From: Aquanectria penicillioides
Lineage: Eukaryota; Ascomycota; Sordariomycetes; Hypocreales; Nectriaceae
Reading direction: 5' to 3'
DNA length: 64,000 nt
NCBI GenBank assembly: GCA_003415625.1
Contig: PYIU01000001.1
Location: 5,456,746-5,520,745 of the forward strand
The translations under genes were made by a program, and so were the position numbers. The notes beneath the pieces are model-generated. The model saw nothing but the letters and a program-made list of their open reading frames with translations. It did not search any database and was not told the DNA's origin. Shown piece after piece: positions 21,785 to 33,045 of this stretch. Position 1 is the stretch's first letter. Every line of letters begins with the position of its first letter.

Positions 21785-24325
21785 ATGGCGCAGGGTCGTG
21801 TTGTTCAGGGGCATCTCGCTGGTGAGAAATCTTCTTTAGGCCTGACAGAGAGCCAGCGCCGTGAGATCCAACAGTACGAAAGGATCGTACGGTTTCAAGA
21901 AGCCATCTTCTCTGGTAACCATCCAACCATCAAAGTCCCTCCCCATCTGATTGCGTCGGCGCGATCATCCATCCATCCTCTAGATGCAGCCGGCAAACCC
22001 GGCTCAGCGGCCCGCCAGCTTGACAACTCTCAGTCCTATTCAGCCAATGCACGGCAACCAGCTGGGCCTGTGGGTTCTTCCCACACGGCCTCTGCTGGAA
22101 ACATCGCCGCTGCAAAGCCGTTTAGCACGGGAAACACTGAAATCAATCCTATCCTTCTAGAAAAGTCTGACGATCTCATCAAAGCCGAAATCCAATTGCA
22201 GAGACAAAGGCTCGAGCGTGCTATAAGAGAGGAAGTCGAGCAGCGTCGTGCGGCGACAAAGGGCTCTTCGCAGGGAGAGACTCCTGTTGACCTCGATCTT
22301 TCTGACGTGCTTTCGAAAGCTTTAACACTCGTTCAAGCCACTACGGCTCCTTCTCCTGTTAATGAGAATGTGGGTGCTACTAATCATGAGACTTCAAGCG
22401 ATTCATTCGACGACAACACGTTTTATTCATCGCAACATAATACCCCCGACTCTGTGTTGACATCACGCGTTCGAAACGAGTCTGAAGAGGCACGAGTTCC
22501 CAATACGCACGAGTCCCACCAGCCCTTGAATGCGCACAATGATCCTTCCAGAACCGATTATCCGACTGGGGCCGTACCCGAGTCGAGTTCTTCCCGACCG
22601 TACCAGCCACACCCCGATCCCAAGCCCAATACCACAAGCCATGCTATGGATAACAGGCCAAGAATTGGTCAAGTTCCTGGTTTGCATAGTCAAGTCGATG
22701 TGAGGGTTGTGTCGTCTGGGCCAAGCCAGAATACCAGCGCTGGACAGAGCCAATCTGATGATTCAGGCAACATGGAGGTGGACCAGCCAGATTTGACCTA
22801 CGGAACAGATTCCCGTCAACGTCCCAGTGATCTTTACCTTGATAACCACCCCCCTTCTCCGTTGATGCGGGCGCATAATCGCTCACATCCCCCTCACTCT
22901 GCTCATGTCTCCCCATTGACAGCTGCTAGACGTCCAGTACCGGCCGTTGAGCAAGTATCGAATTCATCTACGGGGACACCGGCACAAGTTGCTGCGCTCC
23001 GGAACGAACCTGCGGCGGCAACAAGCCCAGAAAGCTCACCCCAGGGCGGAAAAGCATCGGAAAGGAAGAAGGGCAAGAAAAAGAAGAGGAAGGCAGATAG
23101 GCAAGCGCCCGAGACTGAACCGACACCGTACATCAAACCAGAACCCCGATCCCCATCACCTATGAATGCTCCCTCATACATCCGCCCCACCAAACGCCAG
23201 CGACATGCCCAGCGTCAAGCCAACGAACCTGGCTATGAAGAGGTTAGATATGAAGCTCAGGCCGGTAGTGCTCCATGTGAGCCTTATCCAGCTCACTTGC
23301 AGAGGGACGACCGGGTCCCGATCTACGAACGAAGCGGCGTTTACCCACAGCGCGCAGCGAGCGCTGCTGTAACCAGTGGCCCTGTCTATGAAAGAGAATA
23401 TGTGGACGAACGATATGTGCCTGGTGGGCCATATCTTGTGGCCCAACCAGCCACTCACCAAGATGCTCAGTCGGGACATCTCAGCTCGCAGGTCAGACCT
23501 ACGGAAGGCTACCCCCGTTCTTCGTGGCCATATCAAGGAGCCTATGAACCGCCTCCGGCGAGTGTTCGACCAGAGGGCGAAGCCTTCATTGCACCTCATC
23601 GCCCACCGACTCGAATCATTGTAGACGCTTTTGGACGTGAGTACATTGAGCCACCGCGCCCCACAGTTGTTCAACACTCTGTTGCTCCTCCCGTGCGAAC
23701 TAGTGATCCTGAGATCATCTACGAACGGACAGCACCCAGGGCTGTGTCTAGGCACACTGGAGTGGAGTCTTTCGAGCAAGGAGGGACGATCTATCGCAGG
23801 CCTTCACCATCCTACTTGCCTAGAAGGGTAGTGACACAGCCTGAGTATGTTTCACAAGACTACAGAGACAGTCGGCCACGGGAATATTCAACACGGCCAA
23901 TACCGCCAACCAACGAATTTGTTGAAGTCATGGCACCGCCGGAGAGGCGGCATGGAGAGGAGGCACCGAGAGAGTACGTATCAAGGGCAGCGAGTGTCCG
24001 ACCAACAGAGCCTGTGCGGTATGAGGTTTCTCGGGACTACAGCCGAGTTCAAAGCGTTCGCCCGGAGGCGTCGGTTCGCCAGTATGCGGCGAGCGTTCAT
24101 ACAGAGGGTGGTCGCCGCGAGGCTCCACAACCCTACATACGAGAATATGGGTCACGTCCGGTGGAACCCACCGTGATGCGGCGAGAATACAGTGTTCGGC
24201 CTGTAGAGCGGTTTTATGACCAGCCGATGCGAGGAGGAGAGGAAATCGCATTTATCGAGCGACCGAGAGGGGCGACACAGGAAATCGTATATGCAGATGA
24301 TGCAAGAAGAGAGGTTTACCGGTAA
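21785..24325 (+). CDS. Large disordered protein of unknown function
   Basis: Single exon, 846 residues. The start is the ATG at 21785 because it lies in a strong GCCGCCATGG context; the frame upstream has no good start. The N-terminal ~60 residues (LTESQRREIQQYERIVRFQEAIFSG) look helical and ordered, followed near 22190 by LQRQRLERAIREEVEQRR. The rest is Ser/Pro/Asn/Gln-rich, with a basic patch KKGKKKKRKADR (about base 23070) and TKRQRHAQR, both plausible nuclear localisation signals. The C-terminal third repeats short Tyr/Arg/Glu/Pro units such as YEVSRDYS, RREYSVRP and VDAFGREYIEPP. I do not recognise the family. Nuclear location is inferred from the basic clusters only. Confidence 0.75.
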   Translation: MAQGRVVQGHLAGEKSSLGLTESQRREIQQYERIVRFQEAIFSGNHPTIKVPPHLIASARSSIHPLDAAGKPGSAARQLDNSQSYSANARQPAGPVGSSHTASAGNIAAAKPFSTGNTEINPILLEKSDDLIKAEIQLQRQRLERAIREEVEQRRAATKGSSQGETPVDLDLSDVLSKALTLVQATTAPSPVNENVGATNHETSSDSFDDNTFYSSQHNTPDSVLTSRVRNESEEARVPNTHESHQPLNAHNDPSRTDYPTGAVPESSSSRPYQPHPDPKPNTTSHAMDNRPRIGQVPGLHSQVDVRVVSSGPSQNTSAGQSQSDDSGNMEVDQPDLTYGTDSRQRPSDLYLDNHPPSPLMRAHNRSHPPHSAHVSPLTAARRPVPAVEQVSNSSTGTPAQVAALRNEPAAATSPESSPQGGKASERKKGKKKKRKADRQAPETEPTPYIKPEPRSPSPMNAPSYIRPTKRQRHAQRQANEPGYEEVRYEAQAGSAPCEPYPAHLQRDDRVPIYERSGVYPQRAASAAVTSGPVYEREYVDERYVPGGPYLVAQPATHQDAQSGHLSSQVRPTEGYPRSSWPYQGAYEPPPASVRPEGEAFIAPHRPPTRIIVDAFGREYIEPPRPTVVQHSVAPPVRTSDPEIIYERTAPRAVSRHTGVESFEQGGTIYRRPSPSYLPRRVVTQPEYVSQDYRDSRPREYSTRPIPPTNEFVEVMAPPERRHGEEAPREYVSRAASVRPTEPVRYEVSRDYSRVQSVRPEASVRQYAASVHTEGGRREAPQPYIREYGSRPVEPTVMRREYSVRPVERFYDQPMRGGEEIAFIERPRGATQEIVYADDARREVYR

Positions 24326-26788
24326 AATTTGGGCAGGACTTTTTGGGGGGGCTCTCGAACCAGAGTATTGTAAGAGCGGAGCTTATGAATAATGATGATC
24401 CACGGGGGTTATACCCTCTATCATTTGATTGAATCCTTCCGTCCCGTTATCTGTCAACTGAGCAATTTGCGTGTCGTGAAACCTGTCATGCCGAGACCAC
24501 TTGTTTACATGCTGCTCCTTGCTAGGGTTAGGATTTCCCACAAAACATGGTGTCGCTTTGGCTCTTAGCACATTCCGCCTTCATAGTTCCGTCGTGTTCA
24601 AACATCGACAGTATCTAGGTCTCTACGGAGACCCCCTTGCTTATTCTGGGCATCTTGACAGTGAATAAACACTGAGGCCTAATTTCAGCATTTTTCTGAG
24701 GCTCAGGTATTTACAATGTCGTGGATTTGGTGAGGAGACCTGTAGAAACAGGCAGCAAGAAAGAGCGAGAGAGAACGAGGGATCTGAGGGAAAACAAAAA
24801 AACAGGATTCATGTGATGTCAATCGTTCAGGAACTTTGTGATTAGATCTTCTACCAAAGTGTAAAGTGATCAACACCTTGATGTTATGTTGGTGAGCGAT
24901 ACGATGACGACCGTAGCTTTGATCGTCGATCCTGCTTTCCATTTTTTAACGTCGGAATGGACGAGGCTGCAGTTCCCTCCCCCCCCTCAAAAATTTTTTT
25001 TTTTTTACAACGGTGACTAGATTTAAAAAAAAAATATACTGCGAGCTACCAAGTTTTATTTTACCATCGCCCAATTCTTTAACGATTGGCGGTCGACCAG
25101 CTCTCTGGAACGGTACAGATAGGCGAGCTTGGCGGTTTCAAGCCAGAAATAGTAGGGTGGAGGATGGCCCTCTCAATTGGACGGGGGATGGCTCAATAGT
25201 TTTGTTGTGGCGACGGTCTATTGAGCCCTGGCTACGCAAGGTTGGGTCGATCCCTGAACGCACTTCCCAGCTAAACCAGTGCTGCTCCTTTGCACTTGTG
25301 CTTCAAGACCCTGGAGCGTGTGTTGATAGGGGCATTGCTTCTGGCATTGCCCCTGGATCGGCAGGCCGGGTGAGACGGAACTCGTAAACACCGTGGGCCG
25401 AAGGGGGTAATCGGGAGCCACGGACGGGGGCGCAGGGGAAAAACACGACAAACACGCGTCTTTCATGGCCAGTACGAAGAAGGTCAATGAGGTCATCTAT
25501 CGTGGATACACATGTGAGGGGAATAAGCCGGGATTCCGACGACGTAGGGGCGGGAAGCTTTGGAGTGGACTGGCGACTGGGATGGGGTAGCTACAGTGGG
25601 GTGACGGGGAGAGGTTATTTCTTTTAACGGAGGAAAAAAAACGCATTATCTACGCGTTGAATAGGCAAAGGACAAGACTCACAAGAGCACTAAGCTAGGA
25701 GGGCGTTTGGCGATCATTGTGATTTTCAGCGGCAATTATTTGAGATCGGGTCCCAGTTGTGAAAGGGGCCTGGGGTACGGGAGCTTCATGGCTGGGAGTA
25801 GCATCTAGTGCCGTCTGATAAGAGCGCCCAACCTGTTGCGTCTTGGCGGGGATACATATGTTCAGTCGCTCGGTGGGTGTGGTGGTGGTGGAGGCGGTAC
25901 GTAGTGCCGTAGTTTATCACTTTTGGTGGGGATGGCTGTTCAGGTGTCTGGTGAGTAGCGACAACATCTGCCGTGAGATCAGGAGAGATTAGGGCAACAA
26001 TACTACATGGCATATAGACTACTGGTGGTGCCAGTACCGAGGAGAGGTGCAACGAGCCCCGTGGACAGCTTGGTTTCCCCGAGCGAACAGGCCATCTGGT
26101 CTCGTGGGTTTAGGTGAGCGCCTCTGGAAGACCCTAGATGGCCAGAGTGGAGGCTCGGACGGATCCAGATGGGCCAGTCGGATCGCGAGAGAGCAAACTC
26201 GGCTGGGCTGTGCGAAAAGCCAAGTCTTGGTTTGAGACATGGTCCATCTCGGATTGCTAGATTCGAGAGAGGGATAGGGAGCGTGGGCGATTTTTGCATC
26301 GGCAAACCTGAAGACAATTGCCGTGCTCCTTTGGGTTGTAACTTCCAGGCTAGCCTATCATCCCACGCTGCTAGTTAGTCTTAAACCCAGGCCTACAGGC
26401 GATGAGGGATAGAGGTGCAGCAAAGAGGCGCTCGCCAAATGTAAGGAAGTGGTACTGAGACAGAGCGTGTCCACTCCCACTGCTCGTACGACGATAACTC
26501 CGCTGTTACGATGCGAGGGTACTGTGCTGGGACGCATGCTCCTGTAACGTGTTAAACGTATATGCACAACCCTACCCATAACGAAATATGTCGTATAACG
26601 GTGCTAATGATAATGAGCGCCACCATTGCTCTAAGCATGGAGGCGCCGCCCTTACTCCTCTCAAACTGGAATGAGGCGGGCTGTAAGTCCAGACCCTCCC
26701 TCAATGACCCAACAGAAGAAGAAAACCCTGCAAATGGTGGGAGACAAGAAATTCCGGTGCGCAAAGATATTGTGAAACCTCCCAGGCC

Positions 26789-26819
<31 letters not shown>

Positions 26820-26820
26820 G
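26789..26820 (+). repeat. T10-G22 homopolymer tract
   Basis: Ten T followed by 22 uninterrupted G. The G run could form a G-quadruplex. Its length in the assembly should be treated as approximate. Confidence 0.85.
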
Positions 26821-27392
26821 AACAAGCGAGTAGAAGGCGATTGTTCTGGAAGGGTGTACTTAGCGAGCTGGACCAGGCCAGACACGCATGACACCGTGAT
26901 GCATGCACATGGGCTCTCTCTGAACTGAGAACTGAGGCTGGCTTTGTATTGGTGCTGCAGCGGCAGATGTTGGCGCTGACAGCGGCCCATGGGTCTCCCT
27001 CTGGGTGGATGGGATCCACGGTTATGCAAGCCTTAGCTAAGGCATGCTACTGACCGCGCTGCAGATAACGATAGGAGACAGAGACAATCTTTTCCTGCTG
27101 GCATGAGTCCTCTGGTATGTTGCGTTGCTATGAGGAGGAGCAAATGCCGTGCATCTCGTGGGAAATGTCGTGGGGAGAAGAACTGGGCCAACAGTGCGAG
27201 CCCTCGTGAGAAGGAGGGTCGTTGGTGGTTGGTGTGGATGCCAAGGGCCACGGACGGACCTAGTGTAGTGAGGACGCCCCGGGACTGCGGTACGTCACCC
27301 TTGGTACATCGGCACGCATGTTCCTACCGGACAAGTAGGTACCCAGGTACCTAGGTACGCAGGCGAATAGGTTCTGGGGTCACTGTATGGAA

Positions 27393-27477
27393 GGACAAAA
27401 TAATTTAGGAAGCCTTTTAGCACGATGCACATAGTTTTTGCACGACCAAAACTGGTTCTGGACCTATTATTTTGTCC
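27393..27477. repeat. 12-bp perfect inverted repeat
   Basis: GGACAAAATAAT at 27393-27404 and its exact reverse complement at 27466-27477, 61 nt apart. GGTTCTGG also occurs just outside the left arm and inside near the right arm. No target-site duplication seen. Confidence 0.7.
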
Positions 27478-28577
27478 AACAGCCTGGCCGTATACCCCCG
27501 TCACCCGCATAGGTAGGGAGGCAGTTACCTAAGGTACCTACCTTGGGAAGTGGGTGGCTTCTAGCATGGACGGCAAAGAGACCACCTGCGTATGTGAGGT
27601 GAGATCTGTGAGGTGTGCAGTCCAGCACACATGGAGGTAGGATGTTGTAGGCCAGTGTGTTCAATCTCTACTTGATAGATGGTCGGATGCACGATTTGGG
27701 ATTCGGGCAGCTGTATCAACTCGACAAGAACCAGGTGTGATTGATCCACTAAAGCCCTGGGGGCCATGCCACTAAACATGTTGGAACGCAGGGGAGTCGG
27801 CCGGGGAGAGTCCATGCCGTCCCACAGAAGGCACGAGCGCGGCCGCATTGGAGAATAGGATGGGACGTGGGTCGCCGGATGGGATGCTTTCGAAGGCCAT
27901 CGAAAAAGCATATTGCTGTCCCAAAGACGGACAGAAGCTGGGGGCACCGTGGGGAGGATGAATCTTCGTGTCCGAACTTGTCTGCCGGGGGTAAGGTCGA
28001 CTTGAGACGCCCACATGGCAGTGAGAAGCTTCTCAGGCATGGCATTTCGCTCTCATCGAATTCAAGTTTCGCGTCGAGTCCGGAGACGATTGGGTGCGTG
28101 CATGCCCGAAAAGTGTAAGTGTGTCCTACCGGGCTCTGTGGCTTATTATCCATGCCAAAAACCCACACGCTTTGTCTGGGCTGGACGAAGGTACATGCAT
28201 GGCCGCCGCAGCACCGCTGTGAGATCGGTACCGTGCTACTCCGTACTCCGTAAAGGTTGGAGGTACCGGCCTACAGCGCCTACCACCTCCCACATCCTCG
28301 TCCTTCCTTGTCCGTTCCGCTGACTGATTTGAGTCGTCCCTCACCCCTTCCCAGACCAGTCCCAGACCACCAGTCCACACCAGTCCACCTCCGCTCTTTC
28401 CCTCATCCCTCACTCCCTCGTCAGACGGAAGAGCCATCCATCTTTTCTCTTCGTTTCCCCATCCCCTCTCCCCCCCTTCCTCTGTTTCTTGTCCGGCTTC
28501 AACTATCTACGATACCCTTTTTCCCTTCTCTTGGCACCTTTTCTCCCTTCTCCGTCCCCCCCTTCCTCCCTCCTCCT

Positions 28578-28602
28578 CCACCACCACCACCACCACCACC
28601 AC
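28578..28602 (+). repeat. CCA trinucleotide microsatellite in KH-gene leader
   Basis: About eight CCA units embedded in a long C/T-rich stretch just 5' of the KH-protein start codon. Confidence 0.8.
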
Positions 28603-28680
28603 GACCTCATCCGCCGCCGACTGTCGCTCGCCGCCCGCGTTGAGGACGACGGACGACAACGACTCATCTCTACCCCCATC

Positions 28681-31600
28681 ATGAATAAGCTGGCAAACAT
28701 GCGTCACTGGTCGGAGAGGATGAGTCCCAACTTCGGAATGGGTCGTCCCAACATGCCCATGAACGCCCTCAATGCCCATCCCAAAAACGCAGCCCAGCCC
28801 GGCCAACCCATTAGCTCCCCCCAGGCTGCCGATGCCACCATTCACTACTCATTCAATGTGCCTTTTGCCTCCGATCTAGCTGGACCAGACACCGAAGATA
28901 TCCTCCATGCCACCACCGATGCTGTCCTACGATGGACACACCCCGAGGACGCCCCGGACGACGTTGACATCCACGAACTGCCTGTCCACGCACAGAACCT
29001 CGCCAACCTCCGGAGACTGTGTCGCGAACTCTCCAACGGCCCACTCCCCATTGAGGCACATGTTCTGTCTACCACGCCGAAGAACGGCAAAGGTCTGCAG
29101 GTCACCACCGTTTGTCTCTCGGGCTCTCCAGAGCTGGTCCATAAGAGCCGAGAGACCATTTTGAATGATACCCCCATCTCGCTCGTACGTCCCGCCGCCC
29201 TATGTTCTCTGTGTCTGCTACTGGCCTGGGGCACTGCAAGTTCTCTTCTCTAACCGCTTTGCAGCGTTGTACTACGATCGATGTTGATGGCCACCTGGTC
29301 TGTGATCTCAACGCTGGAGTCCTCAAGAAGTCGGTTACCGACACCCTCGATTACATTTCCAGCTACTGCGGCGTCGACATCTTCCTCCTTGGACCTAAAC
29401 TAACCCCAATGGTTGATGGGATGACCGGCGAGGCTGAGATGCGAATGGACCAGCGATGGAGAGTTGCAATCTATGGCGATATTCTGTCGTCTGAGCATGC
29501 CAAGGCCCGAGTCCTGATCCACATTGATACTTTAGTACAATATTTCCCCATCACGATTCTACAGCGACCATAGTACTAACATTATCCAGCTCGGTCGCGT
29601 TGTTGATGGCACCAAGCTTGAACTATCATGCCACCAGCTTGTATGTGGCCGTCACCGTAAGAACATCAAGCTGATTGAATCCTCAACTGGCACTGCCATC
29701 TATTTCCCACCTCCATTCTCGCAGATGTACCGTTACTGCCCTCCGAAGGCAACCCGTCGAGACCCCGCCGACATCTTCATCACTGGTGAAAATCCTCAAG
29801 CTATCGAACTGGCCAAACAGAAGCTCCACGAGACTGTCCAGCGAATCCGACTCTACGTTAAGGATGTGACCATTCCCGCCGCCAAAATCGATAGCATCCT
29901 GCTTGGCCGTTTGGAGAAAGTTCGCAAGATTCTTGAAGCCAATGGAACCTACATTATGTTCCCCCCACTAGCAAGTCAACGGAACATGGTCAGGGTTCAG
30001 GGCAGCGAGGGCCTCCACGTGGAAAGAACTGTTCGCGAAATCATGGCTCTCGCCGGCCAGTTCTACAGTGCTGGTTGGTACATCCAACAGCCGGAAACTC
30101 GACAGCTTCCCGGACCTGCCGACATCCGAACCATGCTTGGCGACATCTGTGCCAACTCGGAGGCTGATTTGTCCTTTGACAAAATGACCTTTACTGTCAC
30201 TGGGTCTGATGATGCTGTCAAGTCTGCCCTGAAAGTTATTTCTGATATTAAATTCGTCGCACAGTCCCAGTATCAGATCCGAGTCAAGATTGAGCTTGCC
30301 AACGAGCATAAGGAATTTGTTAGTGGCAAGAAGAATGGCAAGATCAACAAAATCATGGGTCAAAGTGAGTTTATTACCGACACTAATTTTGTTGAAGATT
30401 GTGGGACTAACTCATCGTGAAGGCAATGTTCAAATCATCTTTGATGGATTCAATGAATACAACTTCAACATCGATGTTATGGCTGCCAGCTATGAGTCTA
30501 TGAAGCAAGGCCTCACTTTAGTCGAACAGGAGATGCCTGCCTCGATTTCTTTCCATGTTCCTGACCAATATCACAAGCGAATTATCGGCATCGGTGGCCA
30601 GCACATTCAACGCATCATGAAGAAGCACTCCGTCTTCGTCAAGTTCTCCAATGCCATGGACCGAGGTGGCATGGGACGTGAGGATGATGATATTAAAGTT
30701 GACAATGTCATTTGCCGCACCCCGGCTCGAAATGCTCAGAACCTGGATGCTGTTAAGAACGAAATTTTGGAGATGGTTGACCGTGCTGTAAGTGCCCTTT
30801 GAAATGGAATAACTTCATGATTTTCTGACCAAATTCTACAGGACTCTGAGTACACTTCTCAAGTTGTCAATGTTGATCGTCTCTACCACCGCCAGCTCAT
30901 TGCGCGCCTCCCCGAGATCGACGAGCTCGAGCAGAAGTACAACTGCAAGATCAACTTCCCTAGCACTGAACAGGCTAGCGACGAGGTTACTGTCAATGGT
31001 CCTCAGTGGCAGGTTCCTCACTGTGTCGACGAATTTTTGGGAATGGTCCCCGACAAGCATGAACTCATTCTCGCCCGCAACCCTGAACTGATTAAGTTCC
31101 TTGAGTCCCCCGAGTTCGCTCATGACCTTGTTCCCAAGTTGAAGAACCAACACGAGGTTGAAGTGACTGTTCATCAAAACCCTGATGATGTCACTGAAGA
31201 TGGCTCTCCCACCGTGACACTCCTTTGGGGTTTCACTCGCAATAATGCCGGTGGTCTGCGGGATGCCATGGACTTTTTGCAGGCCCAGTTTGCGACTTCT
31301 GGGGCTGAGATCAGCATTGTCAAGGGTGCCCTTCCCCGTCCCAAGTCGGACTCTTTCGAGGACTCACTCCAGTACTTTGACTCGAAGCTTCTTCAGCATG
31401 CTCCCTCTTCCGTGGCGACCGACTCGCCAGTCAAGGCTGCTTTCGGCGACGAGGTTGCACGTGAGCGAAGCAGTATCCTTGACCGTCTTCGAAAGCCTGG
31501 CAGCATGACCTCTATCTCGTCTTTCTTGGACCGCCGAAAGAACAGCTCTCATTCGGCACATGCAAACTTCTTCAAGGGCTCGAGCAATGTATCCAAGTCC

Positions 31601-31861
31601 TCACTTATCTCGATCGAATCGACCCGCAGCTTCAATGCTGACCGAAACCCTTGGAACGACAGCGGCGTGAACCTCCCAGAGGATGACAACCCCTGGGCTC
31701 CTCGCCCTTTCGGCTCCCACGTCGACAACAAGTTGACGATTCCCCAACCCGGCGATGTTACGCCTCGCCACAGTGCCCGCGCGTCTGGTGACAGCGGGCG
31801 CCCTTCGACTTCTCATTCTATGAATTCTGGATACCCCGCCCCTATTGGGCCTTTCCGTTAG
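28681..31861 (+). CDS. Multi-KH-domain RNA-binding protein (Khd4-like)
   Basis: Exons 28681-29184, 29265-29534, 29590-30364, 30423-30787 and 30842-31861 (977 residues). KH domains bind short single-stranded RNA through a GxxG loop. Visible KH-like loops: CGRHRKNIKLIE, LGRLEKVRKILE, GKKNGKINKIMG and the canonical IIGIGGQHIQRIMKK (about residues 570-583), each followed by a strand such as TYIMFP or VFVKFS. There are thus at least four tandem modules, plus a Ser/Pro-rich disordered tail. Tandem architecture and length resemble fungal Khd4, which binds AUACCC in 3' UTRs and controls mRNA stability in Ustilago maydis; orthology is inferred, not proven. Introns have standard borders (for example branch ACTAAC before 29590). 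Its own 3' flank carries five ATACCC sites. Confidence 0.9.
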
Positions 31862-32838
31862 ATTCCCCGTGTTAGAACCTCTACATGCAAATACCCCGGC
31901 TGGATATACCCTGGCGTAAAAATACCCTGGAACGTCTACTTCTGCATCGGTCGGTTACGTCCTACCCTGCTTGTTTTCGCTTCGTTGTCTTTTTGAGTGC
32001 GTTTTTTACTGTTTGTTTGTGTTTGTTTGTACTTGTTTTGCTTTTGGTTATCGGAATCGGGGGTTCTCTTTGACGACTTAACGTCCACTCTCTATACCCA
32101 GTCACGAAAAGCTGAGGACCAAAACATACGAATACCCCTGGTTGCCGGGCTGAGAAGGATCTTTGGGACATGATGAATTTATTTAAGGAGAAAGATACCA
32201 TCATCAACGAAAAAAAAAAAACAAGGAACATGAAAGGTCCATGTCTAGAGACAGGCAGCGACTATACACGGAGTCAACGCTGGGTCTGAGTTTTTCCCGC
32301 TCCTATTCTTAGGGCAGACTTTATCTTGTTCATGAAAGGACGTGTTTGCAATGGGAATGGCTTGCGACGTTTCAGAGGCACCTCTTCGTGCCTAAAGAGA
32401 TACGAAGCGAGCCCACTGAACAAGACTAAAAAGCTAGAGGATCGCTTTCAGGCTATGGAAGCCTCAACACAAAATGATACCCGCGGTATCCCGCGATTGC
32501 TCTGCACCACATCCTTTGTTTGCTTCGTCATATGTGAATGTTGTATTGCCATGTTTTTCCAATGAGAAAGAGCCAGAGGCACTTATACTGACCTCCTCCA
32601 CCCTGGCTTCGGCACGCGGAGGAATCTAGCTGGTCACGCCAAGCAAATAAAATGCCAGCACTGGGGTATCTCATTTCATTACTATTGCTTGTTCTACAAC
32701 TAACGGAAACTGGTAAGAAGGCTGTGTTCCACCCAGACCTGAACGGAATATGTTGAGGTCTCAAAAACGCCTCGGTTCATGCGATACACATTTGGCGGTG
32801 TCGAGGTTTTTGTTGCCAAACTGGCCTGAGTAATGCAA
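31862..32838. other. Convergent 3' intergenic region (KH protein / unknown protein)
   Basis: Holds the KH-gene 3' UTR with the ATACCC cluster, a T/G-rich stretch (31980-32060) and an A12 run near 32209. A further ATACCC is at 32477. No coding sequence supported. Confidence 0.5.
31891..32137 (+). promoter_or_regulatory. Cluster of five ATACCC hexamers in KH-gene 3' UTR
   Basis: ATACCC on the sense strand at 31891-31896, 31906-31911, 31922-31927, 32094-32099 and 32132-32137, starting 30 nt after the stop codon; the first three are 15-16 nt apart. About 0.06 copies would be expected by chance in this length. AUACCC is the published recognition sequence of Khd4 tandem KH domains, so this is a candidate autoregulatory element. 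Confidence 0.6.
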
Positions 32839-33045
32839 CTAGGTTGACTTCCCTTTTGTGAATCGATCCTTGACGACCTCCATATCCTTCCGCGCAACTT
32901 CTTCCATGGCCTTCTTCATCGCCTTCATAACAGCTTCGAGCTTTTGCTGTGGCGATTCGGCTTCCACCTCTGCTTCTGCGTTTCCTCGACACTTCTGGCA
33001 AGATCTCTCCGCCCTCGGCGCCTCAGGGTCAGAACGGCATCTCCA

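Larger units (their letters stand above)
24326..28680. other. 4.3-kb region without a supported gene
   Basis: Lies between the disordered protein and the KH-protein gene. It has many short frames, none with splice support or family likeness. Contents seen: a T10G22 tract (26789-26820), TAGGTACC-type repeats (27333-27357, 27510-27543), a 12-bp inverted repeat (27393-27404 / 27466-27477) and a strongly C/T-rich stretch from about 28270 to the KH ATG that is probably 5' UTR. It may contain a long promoter or an untranslated transcript. Confidence 0.4.

Noticed and set aside
27561..28040. 159-codon minus-strand frame
   Set aside because: No splice structure, no family likeness, overlaps other random frames.
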